Counted from the first letter of the stretch, positions 20,929 through 29,460 are shown. The stretch: 32,728 bases of DNA from an uncultured Acetatifactor sp. (GCA_910584865.1 CAJUCE010000043.1:2989-35716), one strand, 5' to 3'. Program-made: numbers and translations. Notes: generated by a model not told the origin, from the letters alone.

Positions 20929-20957
20929 TTGATAAGGAAGGAAGCGGGTGGTAAAAT
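20929..20957 (+). promoter_or_regulatory. Promoter for the alcohol/aldehyde dehydrogenase pair
   Basis: TTGATA (20929-20934), a 17-bp spacer and TAAAAT (20952-20957), 42 bp before the dehydrogenase start. Confidence 0.7.
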
Positions 20958-20999
20958 AGTTTGAGTTTCAAAGTATAAAAGGATTTGAGGTGCAAAACT

Positions 21000-22262
21000 A
21001 TGAATACCATCAGGAAAATGTACTGCAGGACGTTTCAGTTCTGCTTTCGGGCAGCCCTTCCCGTGCTGCCTTACAGGGAGCCGGAGATACTGGAGAATAT
21101 GGAGGAACTGGGGGAGGTTCTGGCCAGGAAAGGAAAAATGTCCGTGCTTATCGTTACCGATAAGGGGATTTCTAATCTGGGACTGACAAAAGGGCTCACG
21201 GATGCCCTGGAAAAGGCGGGCATCGCCTATACGGTTTATGACGGCACGGTGCCAAATCCCACCATCGACAATGTGGAGCAGGCCAGGGAGGCTTATCTGG
21301 AAAACGGCTGCAGCGCCATCATTGCCTTCGGGGGCGGTTCTTCCATTGACTGCGCCAAGGCGGCAGGGGCCAGGATTGCGAAACCCCGTCAGCCCGTGCG
21401 GAAGATGCGGGGACTTTTGAAGATTCATAAAAAGCTGCCCACACTGGTGGCCATTCCTACCACCGCAGGTACGGGAAGCGAGACCACCCTTGCGGCGGTG
21501 ATCACGGATGCGGCAACCCACCATAAATATCCCATAAATGATTTTTTCCTGATTCCCAGGTATGCGGTTCTGGACTACCGGGTGACCACCGGGCTGCCCA
21601 GGCAGATTACAGCTACCACGGGAATGGATGCCCTGACCCATGCGGTGGAGGCTTATATCGGCGGCAGCACCACAAAGCTTACCCGCCGGATGGCGGAGGA
21701 GGCGGTGTGCCTGATCCGGGATAATCTGAAGCAGGCTTACGATGACGGGGAGGATGCAAAAGCCCGGGAAAGCATGCTGCATGCCGCCTACTGTGCGGGT
21801 ATCGCCTTTACCAGATCCTATGTGGGATATGTGCATGGCATTGCCCATTCCCTGGGAGGGCGCTACGGCATTCCCCACGGACTGGCCAACGCGGTGATCC
21901 TGCCCTGGTTTCTGGAGGAGTATGGGGAGAGCTGTGAGAAACGCCTGGGAGAGTTGGCGCGGAAGTGCGCAATTGCAGACCAGGGAACAGATGACCGTGC
22001 CGCTGCCGAAACTTTTGTGCGGTGGGTGCGGGAGATGAATCGTTCCATGGAGATTCCGGAGACCCTGGAGGGCATCCGGGAGGAGGATATCCCCCAGATG
22101 GCCGCCCACGCGGATAAGGAGAGCAATCCCCTCTATCCTGTGCCCAGGTTGATGGACAGAAGGGAACTGGCGGCCATGTACCGGAAGATCGGCGGCCTGG
22201 AGAGAGTCTATGAGAAGAACCCGGAAAGGAACGGACAGAAATGGAAATCAGCCATATCGTAA
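21000..22262 (+). CDS. Iron-containing alcohol dehydrogenase
   Basis: This is a 420-aa group III alcohol dehydrogenase. The NAD(P)-binding AFGGGSSIDCAKA, AIPTTAGTGSE, and metal-site GMDALTHAVEAY plus GYVHGIAHSLGGRYGIPHGLANA (Asp and three His) are all present. It interconverts an alcohol and an aldehyde; the physiological substrate is unknown. ATG 21000 follows GAGGTG; an upstream in-frame TTG is unlikely. The 3' end overlaps the aldehyde dehydrogenase gene by 22 bp, so the pair likely acts in sequence on the same aldehyde. Confidence 0.94.
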   Translation: MNTIRKMYCRTFQFCFRAALPVLPYREPEILENMEELGEVLARKGKMSVLIVTDKGISNLGLTKGLTDALEKAGIAYTVYDGTVPNPTIDNVEQAREAYLENGCSAIIAFGGGSSIDCAKAAGARIAKPRQPVRKMRGLLKIHKKLPTLVAIPTTAGTGSETTLAAVITDAATHHKYPINDFFLIPRYAVLDYRVTTGLPRQITATTGMDALTHAVEAYIGGSTTKLTRRMAEEAVCLIRDNLKQAYDDGEDAKARESMLHAAYCAGIAFTRSYVGYVHGIAHSLGGRYGIPHGLANAVILPWFLEEYGESCEKRLGELARKCAIADQGTDDRAAAETFVRWVREMNRSMEIPETLEGIREEDIPQMAAHADKESNPLYPVPRLMDRRELAAMYRKIGGLERVYEKNPERNGQKWKSAIS

Positions 22263-23710
22263 AAAAGCAGAGACAGTATTTTGACAGCGGGGCTACCAGG
22301 ACTGTGGAATTCCGGATTGCGGCGCTGAAAAAACTGCGGCAGGCCATCCGCGCCCGGGAAGGGCTGCTTTGTGATGCCATGAGGGCGGATCTGGGAAAGA
22401 GCGCCAGCGAGGCCTATATGTGCGAGGTGGGGCTTACCCTGAGCGAGCTGTCTTATCAGATCCGGCATCTGAGAAAGTGGGCAAGGCCGAAGCGCCGGGG
22501 GACAGACCTGACCAATTTCCACGGGAGAAGCTTTTCCGTCAGGGAGCCCTATGGCTGTGTGCTGATCATGTCGCCCTGGAATTATCCTTTTTTGCTGTGC
22601 GTGGAGCCCATGATCGGGGCCATTGCGGCGGGAAACTGCTGTGTCCTGAAGCCCTCCGCTTATTCTCCTGCGACTTCTGCAGCAATAAGGGAGTTGATGC
22701 CGGAGGTCTTTCCTCAGGAGTATGTGGCGGTGGTGGAAGGCGGCAGGGCGGAGAACAGCGCTCTGCTGGAGGAACGGTTTGACTATATCTTCTTTACCGG
22801 AGGCGTCACGGTGGGAAAACTGGTGATGGAGAAGGCTGCGGCACATCTGACGCCTGTCACACTGGAGCTGGGGGGAAAGAGTCCCTGCATTGTGGACCAG
22901 ACCGCGGATCTGAAGCTTGCGGCCGCCAGGATTGCCTTCGGAAAATACTTAAATTGCGGACAGACCTGCGTGGCGCCGGATTATCTGCTGATTCACAGTT
23001 CCGTGAAGGAGGCCTTCCTGGAGCAGTTCCGCGCTGCCGTAGAGGGGATGTATGGTGAAAAGCCACTGGAGAATCCGGATTACGGAAAGATTATAAACCG
23101 GAAGCATTTTGACAGGTTAATGGGGCTGATGGCGCCGGGGAGTGTTGTAGGGGACGGCGATGCGAAACCGGAGAGAGTTGCCCGGGACGGAGAGATGGAA
23201 CCGGGGAAACATGCCGGGAACCGCGAAGTGGATCCGGGTAGACTTGTGTGGGGCGGCGAGACGGATCCGGAGACTCTGCGGATCGCGCCGGCGGTGATGG
23301 ATTCTGTGTCGCCGGAGGATGCGGTGATGCAGGAGGAAATTTTCGGGCCCATTCTGCCCGTATTGACTTTTGAGGATATAGACCAGGCCTTTGAATTTGT
23401 ACGGAAGAGGGAAAAGCCTTTGGCAGCCTATCTGTTTACCAGAGATAAAAGTACGGAAAAAAGGTTTCTGGAAAGTGTCTCTTTTGGGGGAGGATGTATC
23501 AATGATACCATTATGCACCTGGCCACATCCCGGATGGGCTTCGGAGGCGTGGGGAACAGCGGGATGGGCTCTTATCATGGGATACGGAGCTTCGAGACCT
23601 TTTCCCATGATAAAAATGTACTGAAGAAGTACGGTTGGATTGACCTGCCGCTGCGGTATCAGCCTTATAACGGGAAGAAGGACAGATTGGTGAGGATGTT
23701 TCTGAAATGA
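22241..23710 (+). CDS. Aldehyde dehydrogenase with internal repeat expansion
   Basis: This is a 489-aa NAD(P)-dependent aldehyde dehydrogenase of the ALDH3/YwdH-like group. PWNYP, FTGG, catalytic Glu209 in LELGGKSP, Cys243 in NCGQTC and the EEIFGP motif are intact, so it should be active. Residues about 305-337 are an insertion of three diverged 11-residue copies of the native GGETDPETLR segment (residues 338-347). It starts within the alcohol dehydrogenase gene with AAGGA upstream. Confidence 0.94.
   Translation: MEISHIVKKQRQYFDSGATRTVEFRIAALKKLRQAIRAREGLLCDAMRADLGKSASEAYMCEVGLTLSELSYQIRHLRKWARPKRRGTDLTNFHGRSFSVREPYGCVLIMSPWNYPFLLCVEPMIGAIAAGNCCVLKPSAYSPATSAAIRELMPEVFPQEYVAVVEGGRAENSALLEERFDYIFFTGGVTVGKLVMEKAAAHLTPVTLELGGKSPCIVDQTADLKLAAARIAFGKYLNCGQTCVAPDYLLIHSSVKEAFLEQFRAAVEGMYGEKPLENPDYGKIINRKHFDRLMGLMAPGSVVGDGDAKPERVARDGEMEPGKHAGNREVDPGRLVWGGETDPETLRIAPAVMDSVSPEDAVMQEEIFGPILPVLTFEDIDQAFEFVRKREKPLAAYLFTRDKSTEKRFLESVSFGGGCINDTIMHLATSRMGFGGVGNSGMGSYHGIRSFETFSHDKNVLKKYGWIDLPLRYQPYNGKKDRLVRMFLK
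23153..23281 (+). repeat. 33-bp coding minisatellite inside the aldehyde dehydrogenase
   Basis: Four units at 23153-23185, 23186-23218, 23219-23251 and 23252-23281 follow the pattern GRC-GGN-GAN-NNG-NAN-CCG-GRN. They translate as DGDAKPERVAR, DGEMEPGKHAG, NREVDPGRLVW and GGETDPETLR. The unit length is a multiple of three, so the frame is kept. The last unit matches normal family sequence and is presumably the ancestor. Confidence 0.8.
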
Positions 23711-23894
23711 GGGATTGCCGTCTGGAGTATGGCAGGCTCTTTTGACTCGTAAATTTGGACGCTCCAGGGCGTACGCTCCATGGCGCTTAAATTTGGTAGC
23801 ATCGAATGGCGGGCATGACATGGACAGAAGCCCGGCAGTGGCCAGGCACAGGGCGGACTTAACGTGAGTGTTTTAAGGAAGGGAGACAGCACGG

Positions 23895-24797
23895 ATGAAA
23901 ATACTGGTGATCGGCGGAAGTTACTTTTTCGGAAGGGTTTTCGTCATGCAGGCCGCAAAGGAACATGACATTACGGTGGTGAACCGGGGAACTTATTCCC
24001 TGGCAGGCCTGGGGGTGGCGGAAAAAAAGAGCGACAGAAGGGATGAGGCGTTCTGGAAGTCCTGTAGGGATGACTACGATACCATAGTGGATTTCTGCGC
24101 CTATGAGAAAGGGGATATCGCGAAAGTACTCCGGAACCTGGAGGGCAGCGTCAGACAGTACATTCTGATCAGCACGGTGGACGTATATGAAAGGGGGCTT
24201 CCCGGAAGAAAGGGGGAGGATACGCCTTTTGAGACAAGAAGCCTTCCCGGGGAGGCGGGGGCTTATATTGCGGGCAAGGTGGCTCTGGAGCAGGAACTTT
24301 TGGAGGAATGCGCCAGGAAGGGTATAGAAACTACGGTTCTGCGTCCGGCGGTACTCTATGGGCCGTATAATTATGCTCCCAGGGAGTCCGCCTATATTCA
24401 GCTGATGGTGCAGAACCACGTCCTGCCGCGTGTAACGGATGCATCGGGATCTTTCCAGTTTGTCTATGTGAAGGATGCCGCGGAGGCCGTGCTGAAATGC
24501 CTGCTCAATCCGAAAGCTTATGGTCAGGCCTACAATGTCTGCCCGGAGGAAACCGTCACTTATAAACTGTTTCTGGATGCCCTGGGGAAAGCGGCGGACG
24601 TGGAATTTACGGAGATTCCCATGACGGTGAGCCAGGCTTTGCAGCAGGGGGTGCCGCTGCCTTTTCCTGTGGCTGAGGAAGAATCCGAGCTGTATTCCGG
24701 TGAAAAAGGGCGAAAGGAGCTTGGTTTTTCCTATATCAGTCTGGAGGAAGGCATGGGCAGGACGTACCGGGCTTTTAAGGGAGTGTATGGAGGGTGA
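23895..24797 (+). CDS. NAD-dependent epimerase/dehydratase-family protein (extended SDR)
   Basis: This is a 300-aa SDR-fold protein opening with MKILVIGGSYFFGR (a GxxGxxG-type dinucleotide site altered to GGSYFFG). It has VDFCAYEKGD, ISTVDVYERG, YIAGKVALEQ (in the position of YxxxK) and LRPAVLYGPYNY. Family members act on nucleotide sugars or serve other roles; the substrate is not evident. Start ATG follows AAGGGAG. About 180 bp separate it from the aldehyde dehydrogenase, holding no gene. Confidence 0.82.
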   Translation: MKILVIGGSYFFGRVFVMQAAKEHDITVVNRGTYSLAGLGVAEKKSDRRDEAFWKSCRDDYDTIVDFCAYEKGDIAKVLRNLEGSVRQYILISTVDVYERGLPGRKGEDTPFETRSLPGEAGAYIAGKVALEQELLEECARKGIETTVLRPAVLYGPYNYAPRESAYIQLMVQNHVLPRVTDASGSFQFVYVKDAAEAVLKCLLNPKAYGQAYNVCPEETVTYKLFLDALGKAADVEFTEIPMTVSQALQQGVPLPFPVAEEESELYSGEKGRKELGFSYISLEEGMGRTYRAFKGVYGG

Positions 24798-24806
24798 AGC
24801 GTGGAC

Positions 24807-25000
24807 TGGCGTTTGTGTTGGCTGAGTCTGCCGCTGCCAGTGGCGTTTGTGTCGACTAGGCCTGCCGCTGCCAGTGGCGTTTGTGTTGGCTGAGCCTGCC
24901 GTTGCCAATGGCTTTGGTGCCGACTGAGCCTGCTGTTGTCAATGACTTTAATGTTAGCTGAGCTTGCTGTTGTCAGTAGCGGTGGGGGTGGCTGAGTCAT
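24807..25000. repeat. 34-bp tandem repeat, about 5.7 copies
   Basis: Units begin at 24807, 24841, 24875, 24909, 24943 and 24977 (partial). They run TGGCGTTTGTGTTGGCTGAG then TCTGCCGCTGCCAG, with decay towards the right. Because 34 is not a multiple of three, the array is not a coding repeat. It fills the space between two convergent genes (23895-24797 plus, 25008-26267 minus) and directly abuts the ATPase stop. Confidence 0.93.
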
Positions 25001-25007
25001 ACCGCCG

Positions 25008-26267
25008 TCAGACATACCACACCGGAATCTGCAATATATTTTCCCGGAGTATTCCCACATCAGGGCAGCAGCACAGGACGGCTCCCATTCCGCGGGTTTT
25101 CCCGGGAATCCGGTCAAGAATGGGGAAGGCCGATGTCATAGCCGCCTTTCCCTGTGCGTTTTTCCTGATCTCTATGGGATAGAGCGTTCCGTTTTCCTCA
25201 ATGATCAGATCGATTTCCGATTCTGTCTCCCGGAGGCTGTCGTCATCTGTCGTTTTTTTCCTGTCCCGGCCCCGGTAATGGGATACATAGTGGCGGTAGT
25301 CCAGGCCCTCGTAGGCAAAGGATTTTAGAATTTCTGTGACCGCAAAGGTTTCAAAGAGCGGTCCGCTCATGGCTCCGTAAGCAAGGGTTTCCGGGGTGAG
25401 CCATCTGGTGAGATAGCAGGCAAGTCCCGTATCCCGGAAGTAGAGCTTGGGCGACTTCGTCGCTCTTTTCAGGACATTGGAAGTATATGGCTCCAACAGA
25501 TACAGAATGCCTGAGGCTTCTAAAATGGAGATCCAGTTCTTGACGGTTCCGACATCCTTCCCGATTTCAGACGCTATGGAGGAGTAATTCAGTATTTCGC
25601 CTGTCCTTGCCGCGGCGGCAATCATAAACTGCCGGAAGGCATTCAGATCCTGCACCGCCGCCAGTTCCCTTACATCCCGTTCTATATAGGTCCTGACATA
25701 GTCGGCATAGAATGCGTTCCATTCTTTCTCTTCCTTCTGCAGTTCCGGATAGCCGCCCCTGTGGATGATTTCCCAGATGTTTTCCGGTTTCCGCAGGGAT
25801 TTCTTTCGGTCCGTTACATATTCCAGTGTGGGAAGAAAGTGCCTGTTAAAGCGGTCTCCCATGCATTCCCGCAGAGACAGTCCCGAAAGCTCCACGATTC
25901 CGATCCGTCCGGACAGGGACTCCGACACATGCTGCATCAGGTGGAAGGGCTGTGAACCGGAGAGGCAGAACAAGCCCGATTCCCCGCTTTCATCGCATTT
26001 AATTTTAATATAGCGGAACAGTTCCTTTGCTCTCTGGACTTCATCGATGGTCACAGGAGGGGAATTCAGGGTGAGAAACAGTCCGCCCTCCTCCCTTGCC
26101 TGCTCTTCCAGGAAGGGATCGTCCAGGGATACATATTTCCTGTGGGGGAAGGTTTTCTTCAGCAGTGTGGATTTTCCCACCTGGCGGGGGCCGGTCACCA
26201 GGAGGCCTTTGTATGTTTTTTCGTATTTGCGCAATCTGTCTTCCAGGGCTCTTGGGATATAGTTCAT
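25008..26267 (-). CDS. AAA_14 / DUF4143 ATPase
   Basis: This is a 419-aa protein typical of a family common in anaerobes. The AAA_14 domain has Walker A GPRQVGKST (26-34) and Walker B VTIDEVQ (about 72-78). The DUF4143 part (about 190-360) contains YIERDVRELAAVQD and LYFRDTGLACYL. The C-terminal nuclease-like EIDLIIEENG...PIEIRK has Arg where Lys is usual, so a PD-(D/E)XK activity is doubtful. The cellular role of this family is not settled. Its start follows AAAGGA, with a good promoter about 220 bp upstream on the minus strand. Confidence 0.9.
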   Translation of the reverse strand: MNYIPRALEDRLRKYEKTYKGLLVTGPRQVGKSTLLKKTFPHRKYVSLDDPFLEEQAREEGGLFLTLNSPPVTIDEVQRAKELFRYIKIKCDESGESGLFCLSGSQPFHLMQHVSESLSGRIGIVELSGLSLRECMGDRFNRHFLPTLEYVTDRKKSLRKPENIWEIIHRGGYPELQKEEKEWNAFYADYVRTYIERDVRELAAVQDLNAFRQFMIAAAARTGEILNYSSIASEIGKDVGTVKNWISILEASGILYLLEPYTSNVLKRATKSPKLYFRDTGLACYLTRWLTPETLAYGAMSGPLFETFAVTEILKSFAYEGLDYRHYVSHYRGRDRKKTTDDDSLRETESEIDLIIEENGTLYPIEIRKNAQGKAAMTSAFPILDRIPGKTRGMGAVLCCCPDVGILRENILQIPVWYV

Positions 26268-26918
26268 TTTGTTCCTTTCCTATCCTGATTATGATGTCAA
26301 TTCAGCGGTATTGATATCAAAATGATCTGCCACAATTTATACTTACGACTGAAATTATTTGCCGACGTAAATATGTAACGAGTGAGCACGCCTGTGCTGT
26401 AAGGCAGGTATTTGGCAAATGCGTGCGTTCACGAGTATAGTAGTTACAACACGACAAATTTGGAATTGATTTCTATATTTGACATCATACCATAGGGAAA
26501 GAGGTTTTGCAACTTTATCCAAGCGTTTTCTCACTATAGAGGCGGGTATATAAATAGAAGTAGGAAAAAGCCGATTTATAGGTACGGGAATAGAGAAATA
26601 TTATTTGACATATGGATAAGAGTTATAGTAAAGTAATATTGCATTTTGTAGTCAGTAGGAGCGTTTTTGTCAAGATAAAGATTTTCTTTTGGTGGCAACC
26701 GATTACCAGAAGGGCTTTGTATGATTTTCAGCGGGAAAGATCTCGGAGAAGTTTTTTGGAGGGTTTCCAAATATCTGTTTTAGTACGTGAAAAGATATCT
26801 TTGCACCCTGCGCCCTTCCAAATGTATTTCGCGAATATATTTTCCAAAGTACTCTTCAATGTTATATATTTTCTTCAGAGTAAATGAACAATCATTTTAG
26901 AAAGGAGAGTATATATTC
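26268..26918. other. 650-bp AT-rich gap between divergent genes
   Basis: It holds a minus-strand promoter (26484-26512) and an imperfect nested inverted repeat at 26375-26447 (GTAAC outer arms; GTGAgCACGC facing GCGTGcgtTCAC; CCTG/CAGG inner arms). A TTGACA at about 26606 has no well-spaced -10. Short frames on either strand in 26576-26887 show no family resemblance or convincing start, so I call no gene. Confidence 0.5.
26484..26512 (-). promoter_or_regulatory. Minus-strand promoter for the DUF4143 ATPase
   Basis: Read on the minus strand: TTGCAA (26512-26507), a 17-bp spacer, TATGAT (26489-26484). The resulting leader of about 210 nt contains the inverted repeat at 26375-26447. Confidence 0.55.
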
Positions 26919-27722
26919 ATGGAAGAGCAATGGAAAAAGGAGAATATGGAGCTGTGGAATTCGAAAGAAATGAGAGAGGCTTACGGCAGGGATAACTATA
27001 GGGTGACAGATTTGAAAACCGGTACGAACAGATGCTATGTTTTTTTCTCAAGTAACGGACTCTATTATCCGAATACGGTTTCGGAATTTGAAAAGGTTAT
27101 CCTGCAGGAAAATAGGTATGATTGGGAACATATCGCAGAAAGCCGGGAGCTGCAAAATTGTGCAGACAAAATGATATTTGTCAGAGATGTCTATAAGCAG
27201 TGGTATATCAACGGGATAAACCAATGTTGTGAGAATGTAGATGCTCTGATAGAATTATTGTCGGATTTGACTTACGGATATGATATCGTCACAGTGGGCT
27301 GCTCCTCGGGAGGTTACGCGGCAGTCCTGGCGGGGATCAAGCTGGGGGCGAAGAAAATTTATTCCTTTTCAGGGCAGTTTACCATTGAAAACGAGGTAGA
27401 CGATTATTATTGGCTTACTAAATACCGAAAAAGTCCGAAACGGGCAAAGTATTATAAGTTGTTTCCTTTGTTGGAGGAAAATCGTTCCATACCTATTTAC
27501 TACTTTTACCCGGCAAAGTGCGGTCAGGATGTGGAGCAGTATAATACTGTCAAAAGCATGGATCATGTATATGAATATGCATTTAATTGTAGTGCTCATG
27601 CGGATACGGTAAAGGGCAGGGACTTTCCGGAGGTATTGACGAAGACTGATCAGGAACTTAGGCAATTGCATCAGCGATACAAAGGCAGATTGATCGATAA
27701 AGAGGCATTCTTATTAAGCTGA
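26919..27722 (+). CDS. Alpha/beta-hydrolase-like protein
   Basis: This 267-aa protein has a nucleophile elbow, GCSSG (Ser129 as the likely nucleophile), set in VGCSSGGYAAVLAGIKLGAKK. A candidate Asp lies in the CGQDVEQY region (about 204), and a candidate His at 227 in CSAHADT. No signal peptide or membrane segment is evident. It could be an esterase or acyltransferase-like enzyme; substrate unknown. AAAGGAG precedes the ATG. It is convergent with the small agrD gene, sharing the hairpin at 27785-27815, and sits at the left edge of the agr locus. Confidence 0.65.
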   Translation: MEEQWKKENMELWNSKEMREAYGRDNYRVTDLKTGTNRCYVFFSSNGLYYPNTVSEFEKVILQENRYDWEHIAESRELQNCADKMIFVRDVYKQWYINGINQCCENVDALIELLSDLTYGYDIVTVGCSSGGYAAVLAGIKLGAKKIYSFSGQFTIENEVDDYYWLTKYRKSPKRAKYYKLFPLLEENRSIPIYYFYPAKCGQDVEQYNTVKSMDHVYEYAFNCSAHADTVKGRDFPEVLTKTDQELRQLHQRYKGRLIDKEAFLLS

Positions 27723-27775
27723 TATTTTGCAATATGCTGCAGAATTCGATTTTGTTTCATTATTTAGCAAGTAAG

Positions 27776-27815
27776 AAAGAGAAAACGGCTTTTATTCTGT
27801 AATGAATAAAAGCCG
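27776..27815 (-). terminator. Terminator of agrD (minus strand)
   Basis: A perfect 13-bp stem (27785-27797 with 27804-27815, arms ACGGCTTTTATTC/GAATAAAAGCCGT). On the minus strand it is followed by TTTCTCTTTCTT, a terminator-type tail. It lies just past the agrD stop and may also end the convergent hydrolase transcript. Confidence 0.75.
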
Positions 27816-27829
27816 TCGGAGAAAATGAG

Positions 27830-27982
27830 TTACCGTTTCAGTTCTGCGGGGAGCTGGGGTTGATAATGTCCCCATGAACTGGCAGTTCCAGCCCCGATCT
27901 GTGCTGTAAAGCAGGCGATGAAACATAAGGCTGACAGAAACAAAAACTGGATTTTTGCAAATTTTGTAACAATAGTGTTCAT
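27830..27982 (-). CDS. agrD: AgrD-like autoinducer pre-peptide with Ser in place of ring Cys
   Basis: This 50-aa peptide begins MNTIVTKFAKIQFLFLSALC: a basic amphipathic/hydrophobic leader. It ends TASSWGHY-QPQLPAELKR. The C-terminal QPxxPxEL motif is the recognition tail of clostridial AgrD proteins. AgrB normally cyclises a five-residue ring from Cys; here the expected ring position is Ser36 (Ser-Trp-Gly-His-Tyr), implying a lactone, as known for the Staphylococcus intermedius peptide. AAGGAAGGA (minus strand, 27991-27999) gives a proper ribosome binding site and a terminator follows. It faces away from agrC and agrB, whereas standard loci are co-directional. Confidence 0.85.
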   Translation of the reverse strand: MNTIVTKFAKIQFLFLSALCFIACFTAQIGAGTASSWGHYQPQLPAELKR

Positions 27983-28000
27983 GATTTAATTCCTTCCTTA

Positions 28001-28035
28001 AAGTATTCTGTGCTGACATTTTAGCAAGAATACTT
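28001..28035. promoter_or_regulatory. Inverted repeat 1 in the agrD-agrC intergenic region
   Basis: AAGTATTCTGTGCT (28001-28014) faces AGCAAGAATACTT (28023-28035): 13 bp with a one-base bulge. In agrD mRNA it would form a hairpin right next to the ribosome binding site; in DNA it could be an operator. Confidence 0.55.
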
Positions 28036-28073
28036 AATTTAGGGCGTTTTTGCGCGTGAATCGCTCTATGCTA

Positions 28074-28105
28074 TACGTAAAATGCAGATTCCGCATTTTC
28101 ACGTA
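28074..28105. promoter_or_regulatory. Inverted repeat 2 in the agrD-agrC intergenic region
   Basis: TACGTAAAATGC (28074-28085) faces GCATTTTCACGTA (28093-28105) with a one-base bulge. It lies about 36 bp before the agrC start. A weak TTGCGC (28050) / TATACG (28072) promoter with 16-bp spacing overlaps its left arm, so protein binding here could control agrC-agrB. Confidence 0.5.
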
Positions 28106-28140
28106 CGCTATGCAAAAGATTGTGCCAGGAGAAAAAGACT

Positions 28141-29460
28141 ATGAAATTGGAAATGTATTTTTTTGAATATGTAATAGATTTTATTGAGGTATTGATATCC
28201 TGCTATTTCGTAACTAGATTTTATGAAAAGCAAATTTCTGAAAAGGGAAAAGCGTTACTGCTGTTTTCAGTGGTTGGGGCAACAGGTATGCTTCTGCGTG
28301 AGATAGGAGTGATTCCACTTCCGGATTTTGCAGTGCCTTTTCTTGTTCCTTTTTTGTATTCCCGAAGAATTTGTCATGGAAGGGTGCAATCTGCTGCTTT
28401 TTTATCTGTGTTGAATTATTTTTTGTTGGGGGTTGTAAATCTGTTTGTGGTTTCATTATTAGGAAGTATTTTCGGGATGACATATTTGGCAGTTATAGAA
28501 AATGAGAATAGAGTTCTGTTACTGGTGATCATTCGCTTGGCGCAGGTAGTCATATTTGGTGTGGGTCTGAAATTTCAAAAATTATTTTTGCGGGATACAT
28601 TGGAGATTCGACAGATGGATATGAGAATTTTGCTTGTTCCATTTATAAGTATTTTTATTCTTGCTTTTTTTTACTATGTAGGATATAGCTGGACATCTGA
28701 AGCAATCTATTTGATCAATTTATTTATCAGTTTTATAGTTTTAATTGGGAACTTTGCTTTTTTTGTCTTCAAAACAGTCCTGGCACAGGAAAGAGAGGAA
28801 AAGGCGGCGCTCCGGGAGCACAATAGACTGTCGGAGATGCAGCTGCGTAACCAGCATGATATGAGAGAACTTTACGATAGTATGCGTATGCTGCGGCATG
28901 ATATCAGTTCTCATTTGAGCATAATCTTTGGGTATATAGAACTGGAGGAATATCATAAAGCAAGGGATTACATAGCGCAGCTGAGGAAGGAGATGGATTC
29001 CATGGAGCCTGTGCATACCGGTAATGTGACATTAGATGCCCTCTTGGGGAGTAAGGGAGTCTTGGCCAGGGACAATGGCATAAGAGTAGATGTGGAAGCA
29101 GCAGTGCCTTCCGAATTGCAAATAGAAGAGACACACCTGGCGGTCATGATCGGAAATTTGTATGATAACGCTATCGATGCCAGTCTAAAGATAGAAGATA
29201 TAGCAAAGCGATATATCAGAATAGAAATTGTCTATAAAGAAAGGAATCTTATGATTCATTTTTCCAATGCGGCGAAGCAGGATGCGAAAAGGATTGGGGA
29301 TGTGTGGCATACGACAAAAGCACAGGTTTCAGAGCATGGTTTTGGCATTAAGAGCATAGACAGGGTAGTCAGCCAGTATAACGGTTTTTGTAAGAGAGAA
29401 TTGAAGGACAACATTTTCACCTGCCGGATCAGGATACCGGATGTACGGACGGGGGACTGA
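28141..29460 (+). CDS. agrC: AgrC-like membrane sensor histidine kinase
   Basis: This 439-aa protein has an N-terminal sensor region with about six hydrophobic helices (residues 7-212), a coiled linker, and a GHKL kinase core. The core shows the H-box MLRHDISSHLS (His253), N-box MIGNLYDNAIDA (about 337-347) and G-box EHGFGIKSI (about 399-406). AgrC proteins sense the cyclic peptide made from AgrD and phosphorylate an AgrA regulator. ATG 28141 follows AGGAG (28127-28131) at 9 nt. No response regulator gene adjoins it; the nearest is at 14095. Confidence 0.92.
   Translation: MKLEMYFFEYVIDFIEVLISCYFVTRFYEKQISEKGKALLLFSVVGATGMLLREIGVIPLPDFAVPFLVPFLYSRRICHGRVQSAAFLSVLNYFLLGVVNLFVVSLLGSIFGMTYLAVIENENRVLLLVIIRLAQVVIFGVGLKFQKLFLRDTLEIRQMDMRILLVPFISIFILAFFYYVGYSWTSEAIYLINLFISFIVLIGNFAFFVFKTVLAQEREEKAALREHNRLSEMQLRNQHDMRELYDSMRMLRHDISSHLSIIFGYIELEEYHKARDYIAQLRKEMDSMEPVHTGNVTLDALLGSKGVLARDNGIRVDVEAAVPSELQIEETHLAVMIGNLYDNAIDASLKIEDIAKRYIRIEIVYKERNLMIHFSNAAKQDAKRIGDVWHTTKAQVSEHGFGIKSIDRVVSQYNGFCKRELKDNIFTCRIRIPDVRTGD

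Noticed and set aside
26612..26887. 91-codon frame before the hydrolase gene
   Set aside because: No ribosome binding site and no recognisable features; composition is like the non-coding surroundings.
27792..28019. 75-codon minus-strand frame overlapping agrD
   Set aside because: It is a different frame without a ribosome binding site; the 50-aa AgrD frame has a start signal and family tail.
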